Positions 1 through 6,421 of a stretch of DNA of 12,819 nt are shown here, piece after piece. Positions within the stretch are counted from its first letter, which is position 1. Each line of letters opens with the position of its first letter. Where the stretch lies: NCBI GenBank assembly GCA_021796175.1, contig JAJYOM010000036.1, positions 1-12,819 of the forward strand, read 5' to 3'. The position numbers were made by a program, and so were the translations under genes. The stretch comes from Thermoplasmata archaeon. GTDB lineage: Archaea; Thermoplasmatota; Thermoplasmata; Sysuiplasmatales; Sysuiplasmataceae. The notes below the pieces were generated by a model. It was not told the origin of the DNA. It saw only the letters and a program-made list of their open reading frames with translations, and did not search any database.

Positions 1-438
1 CTTCCTCTCTGCCGCTCGCGGAGGAGTCTCGGCCGGTGTATGTTCAGGAGGAGAGCCACCGGTCAGTAGCGAAACATCTTCATGACGAATGATAGAGCTC
101 AGCATATCGCGAAGGAACTCCTGCTCCTCCGACGCTAACCCCTTGGGAGAGAAAGAGGCTGCGTGCCTCTGGCTTACTGCAATCAGAGCAAGTTTCCTGG
201 TCCGGAATTCCCAGATGTTGCTGAGCAATTTCCTTGACTCCCTGATCTGAGTTTGAGCATTACGCAGGAGCTCCTTGCTGATGTTTCCAGCCTCCGACTC
301 CGCCTCCTCGAGCGACTTTATGTATTGTCTCGCCTTCGAATAGAAATCGGCGGGTATGTCAGTCAGCGCATCCTTCTTCTCTATCCTGTAGATCCTCGTT
401 ATCTCTGCGTAGTCTACCCGATAGTCCTCGGCATCCAT
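1..438 (-). CDS. GINS complex subunit (Gins51-like), partial at left edge
   Basis: This is the N-terminal 146 codons of a gene read leftwards off the window, with no stop inside the window. GINS binds MCM helicase and the RecJ-like Cdc45 counterpart to form the archaeal replicative helicase (family knowledge). What is visible: an N-terminal YAEITRIYRIEKK segment, then DIPADFY (about residues 27-33), which is the typical GINS A-domain start. It is followed by a long charged helical stretch with RKLLSNIWEFRTRKLALIAV (about 89-108), the usual GINS helix bearing an R..K pair. The visible end is proline-rich (SPPEHTPAETPP), as expected for the linker before the small B domain of Gins51-type (A-B order) proteins, which lies outside the window. 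ATG 438 was chosen because a TTATAA box at 460-465 lies about 25 nt upstream, giving a leaderless mRNA. The gene is divergent from the Toprim gene. Family assignment is by motif pattern; Gins51 rather than Gins23 is inferred. Confidence 0.82.
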   Translation of the reverse strand, partial: MDAEDYRVDYAEITRIYRIEKKDALTDIPADFYSKARQYIKSLEEAESEAGNISKELLRNAQTQIRESRKLLSNIWEFRTRKLALIAVSQRHAASFSPKGLASEEQEFLRDMLSSIIRHEDVSLLTGGSPPEHTPAETPPRAAERK

Positions 439-454
439 CGGCAAACGATTGGCA

Positions 455-496
455 TGACATTATAAGAAACCTTTTTTTATAAAGCGGAGTTATATG
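455..496. promoter_or_regulatory. Divergent promoter region between GINS and Toprim genes
   Basis: On the minus strand, TTATAA at 460-465 is centred about 25 nt upstream of the GINS ATG at 438, so that mRNA should be leaderless. On the plus strand there are two candidate TATA boxes: TTTATAAA at 476-483, which would start RNA near 504, and TTATAT at 490-495, which would start RNA near 518-521. Both would exclude the upstream ATG at 494 as start codon of the Toprim gene. Assignments are by spacing only. Confidence 0.55.
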
Positions 497-520
497 GAAT
501 GCGGGTACAGCAGGACGGAA

Positions 521-922
521 ATGAGTTCCTCAACTGACAGGCTCTCCAGAATGGAGAAGCTACTCGAATACCTGGCGGACGAGAATGCGGATACACCGAT
601 AATTGTCGAGGGGAAGAACGATAAACTTGCCCTCAGGCAGCTTGGCATTGGAGGCGTAGTTTATGTCGTCAATGGCCGGCACACACTCTTCCAGATGTGC
701 GAGGAGATCAGCAGGGAGCAGAGAAAGGTGATTCTGCTCACCGACTGGGACAGGAAGGGTGGACAGATTTGCCACACGCTGTCTAAGGGATTTGCTGCAA
801 ATGGCGTATCTGTGGATGAAAAGATAAGAAGCAGACTTTCTTCCTTGAGCTCAGGAGACATAAAGGATGTTGAAGGACTTCCGAGGCTGGTGGAGAGGCT
901 CAGGACAAAGGCAAAGAGGTAG
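521..922 (+). CDS. Small stand-alone Toprim-domain protein
   Basis: A 133-residue protein that is essentially one Toprim fold, the metal-binding nucleotidyl-transfer/hydrolysis domain of DnaG primases, topoisomerases, OLD nucleases and RNase M5. The conserved glutamate lies in PIIVEGKND (E30) and the DxD motif in LLTDWDRKGG (D75, D77). The length matches the small archaeal Toprim/RNase M5-like proteins, whose substrate is not established to my knowledge. Start choice: an in-frame ATG at 494 would add MECGYSRTE, but both candidate TATA boxes put the RNA start at or after about 504, so ATG 521 is preferred. No strong Shine-Dalgarno is visible. Divergence from a GINS gene may hint at a role in DNA metabolism, but this is weak inference. 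It is not the full-length archaeal DnaG, because the flanking domains are absent. Confidence 0.8.
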   Translation: MSSSTDRLSRMEKLLEYLADENADTPIIVEGKNDKLALRQLGIGGVVYVVNGRHTLFQMCEEISREQRKVILLTDWDRKGGQICHTLSKGFAANGVSVDEKIRSRLSSLSSGDIKDVEGLPRLVERLRTKAKR

Positions 923-970
923 TTACGGCGGTGCACGCCACCACGCACAGATGCCGTTATTGTCAGAAAG

Positions 971-979
971 GTTATTATT
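971..979 (+). promoter_or_regulatory. TATA box of tRNA-Lys gene
   Basis: TTATTATTT is centred about 32 nt upstream of the first tRNA nucleotide at 1007. The RNA would begin a few bases before the mature 5' end, which RNase P would then remove. Confidence 0.4.
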
Positions 980-1006
980 TGACCTCCAGTATCCGCTCAA
1001 CCTGAC

Positions 1007-1100
1007 GGGTCCGTAGCTCAGCTAGGTAGAGCAATCGGCTCTTAACCGAAAGGTCGAGGGTTCGAATGACAGGAACTGTCCGAACATCCCTCCGGGCCCG
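1007..1100 (+). tRNA. tRNA-Lys(CUU) with intron in the T-loop
   Basis: The cloverleaf can be drawn by hand. Acceptor 1007-1013 (GGGTCCG) pairs with 1093-1099 (CGGGCCC, one U-G), with discriminator G1100. The D stem is GCTC/GAGC with GG at 1025-1026 in the loop. The anticodon arm is 1034-1050 with loop CTCTTAA, so the anticodon is CUU, which reads AAG lysine. The bottom of that stem (27-43) is an A-A mismatch. The variable loop has 5 nt. The T stem is GAGGG (1056-1060) with CCCTC (1088-1092). The T-loop is interrupted by 20 nt (1067-1086); after removal it reads TTCGAAT, a perfect 7-nt T-loop. There is no canonical 37/38 intron, and the 3' CCA is not encoded (CCT follows the discriminator). 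Confidence 0.93.
1067..1086 (+). other. 20-nt BHB intron at tRNA position 59/60
   Basis: The exon-intron junctions form a strict bulge-helix-bulge. Outer exon helix: GAGGG (1056-1060) with CCCTC (1088-1092). Central 4-bp helix: TTCG (1061-1064) with CGAA (1081-1084). Three-nucleotide bulges: AAT (1065-1067) and CAT (1085-1087). Intron hairpin: GACAG (1068-1072) with CTGTC (1076-1080) around loop GAA. The archaeal splicing endonuclease cuts after the second bulge nucleotide, which gives cuts at 1066/1067 and 1086/1087 and regenerates an intact T-loop. All of this is visible in the sequence; splicing itself is inferred. Confidence 0.88.
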
Positions 1101-1165
1101 CCTCAGCGATGTGCGGAATGGAATGCTGGATTGCAGATAACGGCAGAGGAGCATACCGGCGACAG

Positions 1166-1173
1166 TTATTTTA
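1166..1173 (+). promoter_or_regulatory. TATA box of GPN-loop GTPase gene
   Basis: TTATTTTA is centred 25-26 nt upstream of GTG 1195. This predicts a leaderless mRNA and decides the start in favour of GTG 1195 over the in-frame TTG at 1222. Confidence 0.5.
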
Positions 1174-1194
1174 CTACCAACCGCCTGAGTCAAA

Positions 1195-1992
1195 GTGAAT
1201 CGGCCAAATCAGGGTGTCTGCTTGAATAAGATAGTCTTTGTGGGAACTGCGGGGGCAGGAAAATCAACTCTTACGACCGCCTTTGACCAGTGGATGCATG
1301 ACAACGGCCATGACTGCGCAATAATGAACCTGGATCCGGGCGCAGAGGAAATGACATACGAGCCGGACATAGACATAAGGGAATGGGTGAGGCTGGAAGA
1401 GGTCATGAGAGACTATTCTCTCGGTCCGAATGGTGCGCAGATTGTGGCCGCCGATCTGCTGGCACTCAACATGGACAAGCTGCTTGATCCTATAGAGAAA
1501 CTTGATGCAGATTACCTTCTAGTCGATACGCCAGGGCAGCTTGAACTCTTTGCGTACCGGCAGTCCGGCAAGGTGGTCATAGACAGACTTGGTGCGGATG
1601 AGACCGTTCTGGCATTTGTCACTGAACCTGGAATCTGCAAGTCGCCCGGCGGCTTTGTATCATCAAGCATGCTGTTTGCAAGCGTCAGCTTCAGGTTCGA
1701 AATACCCGCACTGAATATTATCTCCAAGACAGACCTCATTCCTTCAGAGGAGCTGAACAGAATACTGGGGTGGGCCACTGAAGAATCCGGACTGTACGAC
1801 GATCTTATGGACGAAGATCTCAGATCTGCGAAGGCATTCAGCATTGAGCTCTACAAGGCATTGCAGCAGGTTTCGGCCTACTCTGAAATGATCCCGGTGT
1901 CATCAAAGGACAGATTTGGACTTGAGGACATCTATACCAGGATTCAGGACATTTTCCACGGCGGCGAGGATCTGGACAGGCGCATAAGCTGA
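1195..1992 (+). CDS. GPN-loop GTPase, archaeal XAB1/Gpn homologue
   Basis: A 265-residue cytosolic P-loop GTPase of the SIMIBI class. Motifs in order: G1/Walker A GTAGAGKST (17-25); an NLDPGAE segment (45-51) followed by an IDIREWV segment; the family-defining Gly-Pro-Asn insertion in SLGPNGAQ (GPN at 77-79), which completes the partner's active site in the homodimer; G3 DTPGQ (111-115); G4 SKTD (177-180); and G5-like SSK (236-238). Length is normal for archaeal homodimeric GPN proteins. The eukaryotic paralogues act in RNA polymerase II assembly; the archaeal role is not settled. The GTG start is supported by a TATA box about 25 nt upstream, and no Shine-Dalgarno is present. The gene is monocistronic by layout, preceded by the tRNA gene and convergent with the membrane protein gene 13 bp downstream. 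Confidence 0.93.
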   Translation: MNRPNQGVCLNKIVFVGTAGAGKSTLTTAFDQWMHDNGHDCAIMNLDPGAEEMTYEPDIDIREWVRLEEVMRDYSLGPNGAQIVAADLLALNMDKLLDPIEKLDADYLLVDTPGQLELFAYRQSGKVVIDRLGADETVLAFVTEPGICKSPGGFVSSSMLFASVSFRFEIPALNIISKTDLIPSEELNRILGWATEESGLYDDLMDEDLRSAKAFSIELYKALQQVSAYSEMIPVSSKDRFGLEDIYTRIQDIFHGGEDLDRRIS

Positions 1993-2005
1993 TAGGGGCC
2001 GCAAC

Positions 2006-2587
2006 TCAGACCAGACCGGCGGCGGCCGGCGTTTCATGAATGAATTCATTGTACTTCCGCCTTATGTTGATCGCCTCGCCGATGATTATTCCAGTTGTGA
2101 ACGAGAGAAGTCCGGAAATCGCGCATTCAATAACCAGGTTGAAGGGAAGGAGAATCTCCATTGAAAGTCTCAGTATGAATGAAACCAGCCACAGCAGCAT
2201 TGCATACATGTGCCGTCTGTAGTAGACAACTCCATTTCTGTAGAAGAAGGAACACCGGGTGAAATAGAAGCTGCCGAAGACGACAGCGACAGGCAAAAGT
2301 GCGAGTGTCGAAAGTATGTAGACATTGACTATGCCGTAGGGGAAGGCGGAAATGACGGTTAATATCACATACAGGACAGGTATGCGCATTATCCTGGCAG
2401 TGCTGTACTGCGCACCATTCATGCCGACATAAAACCGTCTTGCGGCAAAGAGAGCGAATACAATCAACAATATGAGTAACGGATCCAGCGGCGCAGATCC
2501 GCTGGCGACGGCGGGCACTGTATTCGCAGCAGACAGCATTAGTTCACCATGCAAAAGCAATTTCTCCTCACCCTGACAAGCCGCCAT
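2006..2587 (-). CDS. Five-helix membrane protein, possibly CcdC/DUF1453-like
   Basis: A 193-residue integral membrane protein with hydrophobic segments at about 35-50, 68-83, 85-108, 127-145 and 150-172. Between the first two is a basic stretch (RRFYVG, then ARIMRIP), and before the fourth is a segment with FFYRNGVVYYRRHMY. The arrangement of a basic loop, an RIP-like turn, a YYRR stretch and then WLVSFILR resembles the CcdC/DUF1453 membrane family, but I cannot confirm this by eye. Function is therefore unassigned. The start may be ATG 2587, with a weak TTTACTA box at 2606-2612 about 22 nt upstream, or an internal in-frame ATG at 2539 (MLSAAN), which would place the first helix nearer the N-terminus. 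It is convergent with the GTPase gene and stands alone. Confidence 0.7.
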   Translation of the reverse strand: MAACQGEEKLLLHGELMLSAANTVPAVASGSAPLDPLLILLIVFALFAARRFYVGMNGAQYSTARIMRIPVLYVILTVISAFPYGIVNVYILSTLALLPVAVVFGSFYFTRCSFFYRNGVVYYRRHMYAMLLWLVSFILRLSMEILLPFNLVIECAISGLLSFTTGIIIGEAINIRRKYNEFIHETPAAAGLV

Positions 2588-2804
2588 GGACTAAGCGGCA
2601 TCAGATAGTAAAGGATTCCGTTTCCCGATTCCCGTCTTAGCGGGATGATGCAGTGTAAAGCGCTTCTGTCCCGCATGATTACAGTGGTCAGAAATAAAAT
2701 GGACTGCACAGTGCCATCAATGCACGATATCCTTCAGCAGCATGCCGACAGGGAGAATCTGTGCTTAACGACGACCTGCGGCTGTCCTGATCTTCCATTA
2801 ATAA

Positions 2805-2811
2805 TTTATAT
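2805..2811 (+). promoter_or_regulatory. Strong TATA element in long intergenic region
   Basis: TTTATAT lies in an AT-rich stretch (2797-2835), the best TATA-like element in this region. RNA would start near 2833, either just before the small ORF at 2836 or as a leader of roughly 230 nt for the permease gene, which has no clear TATA box of its own about 25 nt before GTG 3061. Confidence 0.45.
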
Positions 2812-2835
2812 GATTTGGATTTCTGGTAAATTATC

Positions 2836-2940
2836 ATGAAACTGTGCCTGTTTTTTAGTGTTCTTTTCCCAGCCGCCGGAACAATGCGCGGTCCTTCAGC
2901 TTTGATCTGTTCACATGGAAGCGCTGCAAGGGGATGCTAG
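2836..2940 (+). CDS. Possible leaderless 34-aa peptide (low confidence)
   Basis: ATG 2836 lies 28 nt downstream of the centre of the TATA element at 2805-2811, similar to the other leaderless starts in this window. The predicted peptide begins MKLCLFFSVLFPAAG, one lysine followed by a hydrophobic stretch, so it could be a small membrane or signal-like peptide. It contains three cysteines, at positions 4, 24 and 34. No family is recognised. The ORF is short enough to be chance, and it may instead be an upstream ORF or non-coding leader of the permease mRNA. Confidence 0.2.
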   Translation: MKLCLFFSVLFPAAGTMRGPSALICSHGSAARGC

Positions 2941-3060
2941 ATTGGGCGTTTCTTTTTGGGCGAAGCGTCTTCCCTCCAAACGTCTGCTGAACACTGCTCC
3001 CTTCCTGCAGCCCGTGAGTAAACCGTCACCCGCCGAATCAACCGGTGCGACAAATGGAGG

Positions 3061-3924
3061 GTGGTCGGTATAGATGCCCTGACTCTTTTCCTGTTCATAC
3101 TTATTGCAGGTCTGATAGCCGGATTTCTCGGTTCGCTCACCGGCCTTGGTGGCGGGACGATACTTGTGCCGATACTTTCCCTCTACGTCGGCATTCCTCT
3201 TTATTACGCGACAGGCGCGAGTCTGATTTCGACCATTTCGACATCAAGCGGAGCTGCAAGTGCATATGTGAGGGAGCGGCTGACAAACGTCAAGATAGGC
3301 ATTGGTCTTGAGATTGGGACGACTTCCGGTGCAATTGTCGGATCTCTGCTTGCAACGTACATCTATGAGCACAATCTTGAAAACATTGTTTTCATACTTT
3401 TCGGACTTCTGCTTCTCATATCAATATACCCAACTGCCAAGAAAATCACCGGTTCGATTCCTGCTTCAAGAAAGCCGGACTGGTCCACACGGTTCTTCGG
3501 CCTTGCGGGCGAATACTACGATGAAAGGCTCAAGCAGACGGTCAAGTACAACGGTTCAAAGTGGTGGCTTGGCCTCATAGTCATGTTTGTTGCAGGAATG
3601 GCATCCGGCCTGCTCGGCATTGGCTCAGGCGCACTCAAGGTCATCGGAATGGATTACGCCATGGCCCTGCCGATAAAAGTCACGACCACGACAAGCAACT
3701 TCATGATTGGTGTCACAGCCGCTACCAGCAGTGGCATCTACTGGGCTGGAGGGCTGCTGCAGCCATTTATAATAGCACCGACTTCCATCGGTGTGCTGGC
3801 CGGTTCACTGATGGGAACACGAGTCCTCGGCAAGATGAAAGGCTCCAAGATAAGGCTTGTCTTCCTGATACTGCTCGCACTGCTCGGGGTGCAGATGATA
3901 TTGAGGGGGGTTGGCATCTTCTGA
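3061..3924 (+). CDS. TauE/SafE-family (DUF81) membrane permease
   Basis: A 287-residue polytopic membrane protein with about eight transmembrane segments in two homologous halves. Each half opens with a glycine-rich helix: AGFLGSLTGLGGG (20-32) and AGMASGLLGIGSG (178-190), the typical internal duplication of the TauE/SafE family. Members export sulfite, sulfoacetate or other organosulfonate anions; the substrate here cannot be read from sequence. The halves are joined by a hydrophilic loop at about 126-167. GTG 3061 is the only plausible start in frame, because the upstream frame hits TAA at 3019 with no ATG, GTG or TTG between. A GGAGG at 3056-3060 is too close to serve it well. It is immediately followed by the DUF1634 gene, a known partner of DUF81 permeases. 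Confidence 0.88.
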   Translation: MVGIDALTLFLFILIAGLIAGFLGSLTGLGGGTILVPILSLYVGIPLYYATGASLISTISTSSGAASAYVRERLTNVKIGIGLEIGTTSGAIVGSLLATYIYEHNLENIVFILFGLLLLISIYPTAKKITGSIPASRKPDWSTRFFGLAGEYYDERLKQTVKYNGSKWWLGLIVMFVAGMASGLLGIGSGALKVIGMDYAMALPIKVTTTTSNFMIGVTAATSSGIYWAGGLLQPFIIAPTSIGVLAGSLMGTRVLGKMKGSKIRLVFLILLALLGVQMILRGVGIF

Positions 3925-4289
3925 GAGACGTTGAGGACATTATCGGATACACGCTGATAGTGGGAGTTGTAATCAGCGCGGGGCTTGTAATCGCCGGTAT
4001 CGTCCTGCTGTTCGTGCAGGGCGGCGTGCCAGGATACAGCCTGGCGCAGGTAACCAGCGCATACTCTCCGCTGAACACCAAGACCTACTCATTTTCAGAA
4101 GCATTTTCACACTTCAGCGGTATCACACTGATATACTCCGGCCTGATAGTCCTCATATTTACGCCGATATCCAGGGTAATACTGCTTGTCGCCAAGTTTG
4201 CTTCAGTAAAGGACAGGCTGTACCTGATATTGTCGCTGATCGTGCTGATCAATCTGACAATTGCAATTATCCTTATACCACACCTCTGA
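3921..4289 (+). CDS. DUF1634 membrane protein, start codon uncertain
   Basis: From CTG 3921 this gives 122 residues with three hydrophobic segments, at about 7-32, 66-87 and 99-120, the size and topology of DUF1634. That family usually sits beside TauE/SafE permeases and is presumed to work with them. Conservation-like sequence begins at EDIIGYTLIVGVVISAG, but the frame contains no ATG, GTG or TTG upstream of it near the permease end; GTG 3960 would cut into the first helix. CTG 3921 overlaps the permease TGA (3922-3924), and GAGGGGGG (3903-3910) could act as a Shine-Dalgarno about 10 nt upstream. Alternatives are an ATT start (3900 or 3939), or a -1 frameshift in the six-G run at 3905-3910 making a permease-DUF1634 fusion. 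The family is fairly sure; the 5' end is not. Confidence 0.72.
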   Translation: MRDVEDIIGYTLIVGVVISAGLVIAGIVLLFVQGGVPGYSLAQVTSAYSPLNTKTYSFSEAFSHFSGITLIYSGLIVLIFTPISRVILLVAKFASVKDRLYLILSLIVLINLTIAIILIPHL

Positions 4290-4366
4290 GCTGCGGCCAA
4301 ACTGCAGTGCCAGCTGTGCGGCCAGCTTTCGAGGATACCTGCCTCCTCGCTGATCAAGGGCAAGTT

Positions 4367-5659
4367 TCAGCCTAAAAACTGCTTTCCCCTCACGATCGTA
4401 TTCTCTCTTCTGTGCCCGACCGATATCAGCTTCGCCTTTACGCCGAGGAACTGCTCCAAGAACGACACATAGCTGGCTGCTGCCTTAGGAAGATCTGTCA
4501 TACTCTTTGTCCCTTCATCCAGTTGTTCCATCCAGCCGTTGAATTCCCTGTATACCGGCTTTGCCGCATAAAGGACACTCGCGGAGGAAGGGTAAGATTT
4601 CAACCTCTTCCCTTCATATGTGTAGCCTACAGCAACTTTCAGTTTCCTGAGACCGGAAAGCACATCCAGCTTAGTGAGTGCGATATTCTTTGCACCCGTG
4701 AGTCCAACCGTGTACCTGGTTGCAAACAGATCCAGCCATCCGCATCTCCTTCTTCTCCCGGTGGTAGTGCCCACCTCCATTCCCTTCAGAGCGAGATGTT
4801 CGCCGACCTCGTCGTTCAGTTCGGTCGGGAACGGTCCGCCGCCGACTCTTGTCGAATAAGCTTTGAGCACTCCCATGACACTAAGTCTCGCATTTGAATT
4901 AAGGCCGCTCCCTGAATAAACGGCGCCCGGTGAGATGTTTGACGAAGTGACATAAGGATAGTTGCCATGATCCGGATCAAGCAGCATACCGTGAGCCCCC
5001 TCGAATATGACATTTTTACCTCTGTATAGCATGTCATTGACTACGTGTGATGTATCCGCGATGTAAGGTGACAGAGCAGAAGACCATTCCCTCAGCTTGT
5101 CCAACAGTCCATTGGCATCCATCTCAAGCTGCCCTGAAAGAGCTGCTGCATACGCACTCTTTAACTTCACTGCAAGCTCCACTTTCTCCCTGAGATTGCC
5201 GACATCCAGAAGATCGTCCACCCTGAAGCCTATGCGTGATGCCTTGTCTGCATAGCACGGGCCTATTCCCCTGCCGGTTGTGCCCACCGCCTTGCCGCCC
5301 TTGAATGCCTCCTCAAGGCGATCAAGCTGCCTGTGGTATGGCATAACGATGTGAGCCCTGTCACTTATGAGCAGTTTGCCTATTTTGTATCCTTTCTCCG
5401 AAAGTGACTTAAGTTCTGATATAAGCTCATCCGGATCTATCACCGAGCCGTTTGCAATCACACCGGTAACATGCCTGTGGAGAATCCCTGAAGGAACCTG
5501 GTGGAACTTGAATGCCATTCTGGCAGATTCAACTGTATGGCCAGCATTTGCGCCACCGTGAAATCTGACGACACAATCCGCATTCTCAGAGAGAAGATCC
5601 ACAATCTTCCCTTTTCCTCCGTCTCCCCACTGCAGATCAACTACAACCAGAGCGGGCAT
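4367..5659 (-). CDS. purA: Adenylosuccinate synthetase
   Basis: A 430-residue enzyme that condenses IMP and aspartate with GTP hydrolysis to adenylosuccinate, the first committed step to AMP. Landmarks: P-loop-like QWGDGGKGK (10-18) with catalytic D13; NAGHT with catalytic H41, both at E. coli numbering; VGTTGRGIGPCYADK (125-139); a GAHGMLLDPDHG segment (221-232); VGGGPFPTE (252-260); GTTTGRRRR (277-285); ALTKLDVL (307-314, guanine recognition). Length is that of the bacterial-type enzyme. Three normally conserved positions deviate: GDEGKGK reads GDGGKGK (G14), GAQG reads GAHG (H223), and the C-terminal VGP reads VGH (H416). The start is fixed by TATAAAA at 5681-5687, 25 nt upstream of ATG 5659 (leaderless). 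Confidence 0.95.
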   Translation of the reverse strand: MPALVVVDLQWGDGGKGKIVDLLSENADCVVRFHGGANAGHTVESARMAFKFHQVPSGILHRHVTGVIANGSVIDPDELISELKSLSEKGYKIGKLLISDRAHIVMPYHRQLDRLEEAFKGGKAVGTTGRGIGPCYADKASRIGFRVDDLLDVGNLREKVELAVKLKSAYAAALSGQLEMDANGLLDKLREWSSALSPYIADTSHVVNDMLYRGKNVIFEGAHGMLLDPDHGNYPYVTSSNISPGAVYSGSGLNSNARLSVMGVLKAYSTRVGGGPFPTELNDEVGEHLALKGMEVGTTTGRRRRCGWLDLFATRYTVGLTGAKNIALTKLDVLSGLRKLKVAVGYTYEGKRLKSYPSSASVLYAAKPVYREFNGWMEQLDEGTKSMTDLPKAAASYVSFLEQFLGVKAKLISVGHRRENTIVRGKQFLG

Positions 5660-5680
5660 GAGTGCCTATCCGTGATCAGG

Positions 5681-5687
5681 TATAAAA
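5681..5687 (-). promoter_or_regulatory. TATA box of purA
   Basis: On the minus strand this reads TTTTATA. Its centre is 25 nt upstream of the purA ATG at 5659. No purine-box-like repeat is obvious between it and the divergent DUF302 gene; the 218-bp spacer (5660-5877) shows nothing else I can name. Confidence 0.6.
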
Positions 5688-5845
5688 CTGTGAGCTAACC
5701 TCTGTACGCCGCAGGCAGAAACAGAGAGTGACAGACTGCGGGTCGAGTATTGTTGTTTCACAGTTTCAGCGTGGAGTGCAGGAGACATTTTCCTCCGCTC
5801 CGGATCTAAAGCAGACAACGCATTTTGGAGAGTGATTTCGCTAAC

Positions 5846-5852
5846 ATATTAT
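5846..5852 (+). promoter_or_regulatory. TATA box of DUF302 gene
   Basis: ATATTAT is centred 29 nt upstream of ATG 5878, so the RNA should start within a few bases of the ATG. Confidence 0.4.
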
Positions 5853-5877
5853 CGTTGATCGGCGATGGAGTGTGTGA

Positions 5878-6285
5878 ATGCCGCTTTCCAAATTAGAATT
5901 GGGTGTTGAACCTGACGTTGCTGTCAGCGCCATCAGGAACGAAATTGAGGAGAAGGGCTACAGGCTCTACCTGTTATTGGACCATCAGGATGACATAGAG
6001 GGCTCTGGTGCCATGCCCTTCCCTGCATTCACAATCCTGTTCGGAGGACCGAAACTCTCTTCTATGCTGCTAGGCAGGAATACAGAACTCTCGATTGACC
6101 TGCCACTCCGCATATCCGTTGTCAGGAAAGAAGGTGGGTGCAGAATAATAAGCAGGGATATGCATTCGCTGCTGGGTGATTTTCAGCTGGCAAATGCCGA
6201 AGATGTTGCCAATATTGTGAACAGAATAATCAGTGGCGTGATCGCAGGCGCCACCTCCAGATTTTCTGCAGCGAAAAGTAACTGA
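5878..6285 (+). CDS. DUF302-domain protein
   Basis: A 135-residue soluble protein. The pattern fits DUF302, a small alpha/beta fold found alone or fused in bacteria and archaea: an N-terminal helix (AVSAIRNEIEEKGY) and a strand with LLLDHQ. The signature core is FPAFTILFGGPKLSSMLL (about 49-66; family pattern fGnPk), then IDLPLRISVVRKEGG (73-87; family pattern LPLri), and a closing helix (ANAEDVANIVNRII). Function of the family is not firmly known. No signal peptide or membrane segment is present. The start follows from the TATA box at 5846-5852. It is separated from the next operon by 136 bp that includes a T5 run at 6332-6336 and a separate promoter, so it is probably its own transcript. 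Confidence 0.75.
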   Translation: MPLSKLELGVEPDVAVSAIRNEIEEKGYRLYLLLDHQDDIEGSGAMPFPAFTILFGGPKLSSMLLGRNTELSIDLPLRISVVRKEGGCRIISRDMHSLLGDFQLANAEDVANIVNRIISGVIAGATSRFSAAKSN

Positions 6286-6391
6286 GTTCACACTCAAGCA
6301 GTGATGCGTTTCTGGCAGCGATAAAACAATCCATTTTTGTTCGGGCATGGGCCTGCTGCCCATTTCCGGTCACCTCCCCCCTGTTCATCTC

Positions 6392-6399
6392 TTAAATAA
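6392..6399 (+). promoter_or_regulatory. TATA box of the RecA-like/PolB2 operon
   Basis: TTAAATAA is centred 26 nt upstream of ATG 6422, giving a leaderless first gene. This argues against the in-frame ATG at 6347, which lies upstream of the promoter. I see no clear operator or inverted repeat around it. Confidence 0.6.
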
Positions 6400-6421
6400 A
6401 CCGTCACGGCTGATTACACAT

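Larger units (their letters stand above)
2588..3060. other. 473-bp region without a convincing gene
   Basis: The region lies between the start of the minus-strand membrane protein and the start of the permease. The only clear signals are an AT-rich core at 2797-2835 containing a good plus-strand TATA element and a short ORF just after it (2836-2940). There is also a small hairpin at 2630-2645 (TCCCG, 6-nt loop, CGGGA) and a weaker one near 2947-2967. I see no tRNA, C/D box or repeat array. The stretch from about 2836 to 3060 may simply be a long leader of the permease mRNA. Confidence 0.5.

Noticed and set aside
253..465. Plus-strand open frame of 70 codons
   Set aside because: It is antisense to the GINS gene, which has clear family motifs and continues open through the whole left end.
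975..1193. Minus-strand open frame of 72 codons
   Set aside because: It covers the tRNA-Lys gene on the other strand and has no family resemblance or ribosome binding site.
2688..2798. Minus-strand 36-codon ORF starting at ATG 2798
   Set aside because: The TATA-like elements are at unsuitable distances and the peptide has no features; likely chance.
2645..2839. Plus-strand open frame of 64 codons in the intergenic region
   Set aside because: No promoter at the right distance, no Shine-Dalgarno and no recognisable sequence; it runs through the AT-rich promoter core.
3019..3029. 11-nt match TAAACCGTCAC shared with 6396-6406 upstream of the RecA-like gene
   Set aside because: Many 11-nt matches are expected by chance in a window this size, and the spacing to the start codons differs (42 versus 26 nt).
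3561..3920. Upstream extension of the DUF1634 frame inside the permease gene
   Set aside because: The translation in this stretch is a frame-shadow of the permease (His/Arg-rich, no hydrophobic segments); only the part after about 3921 is protein-like.
6347..6421. N-terminal extension of the RecA-like protein from ATG 6347
   Set aside because: It would start upstream of the TATA box at 6392-6399, and the added residues (Pro/His/Leu-rich) look non-coding.
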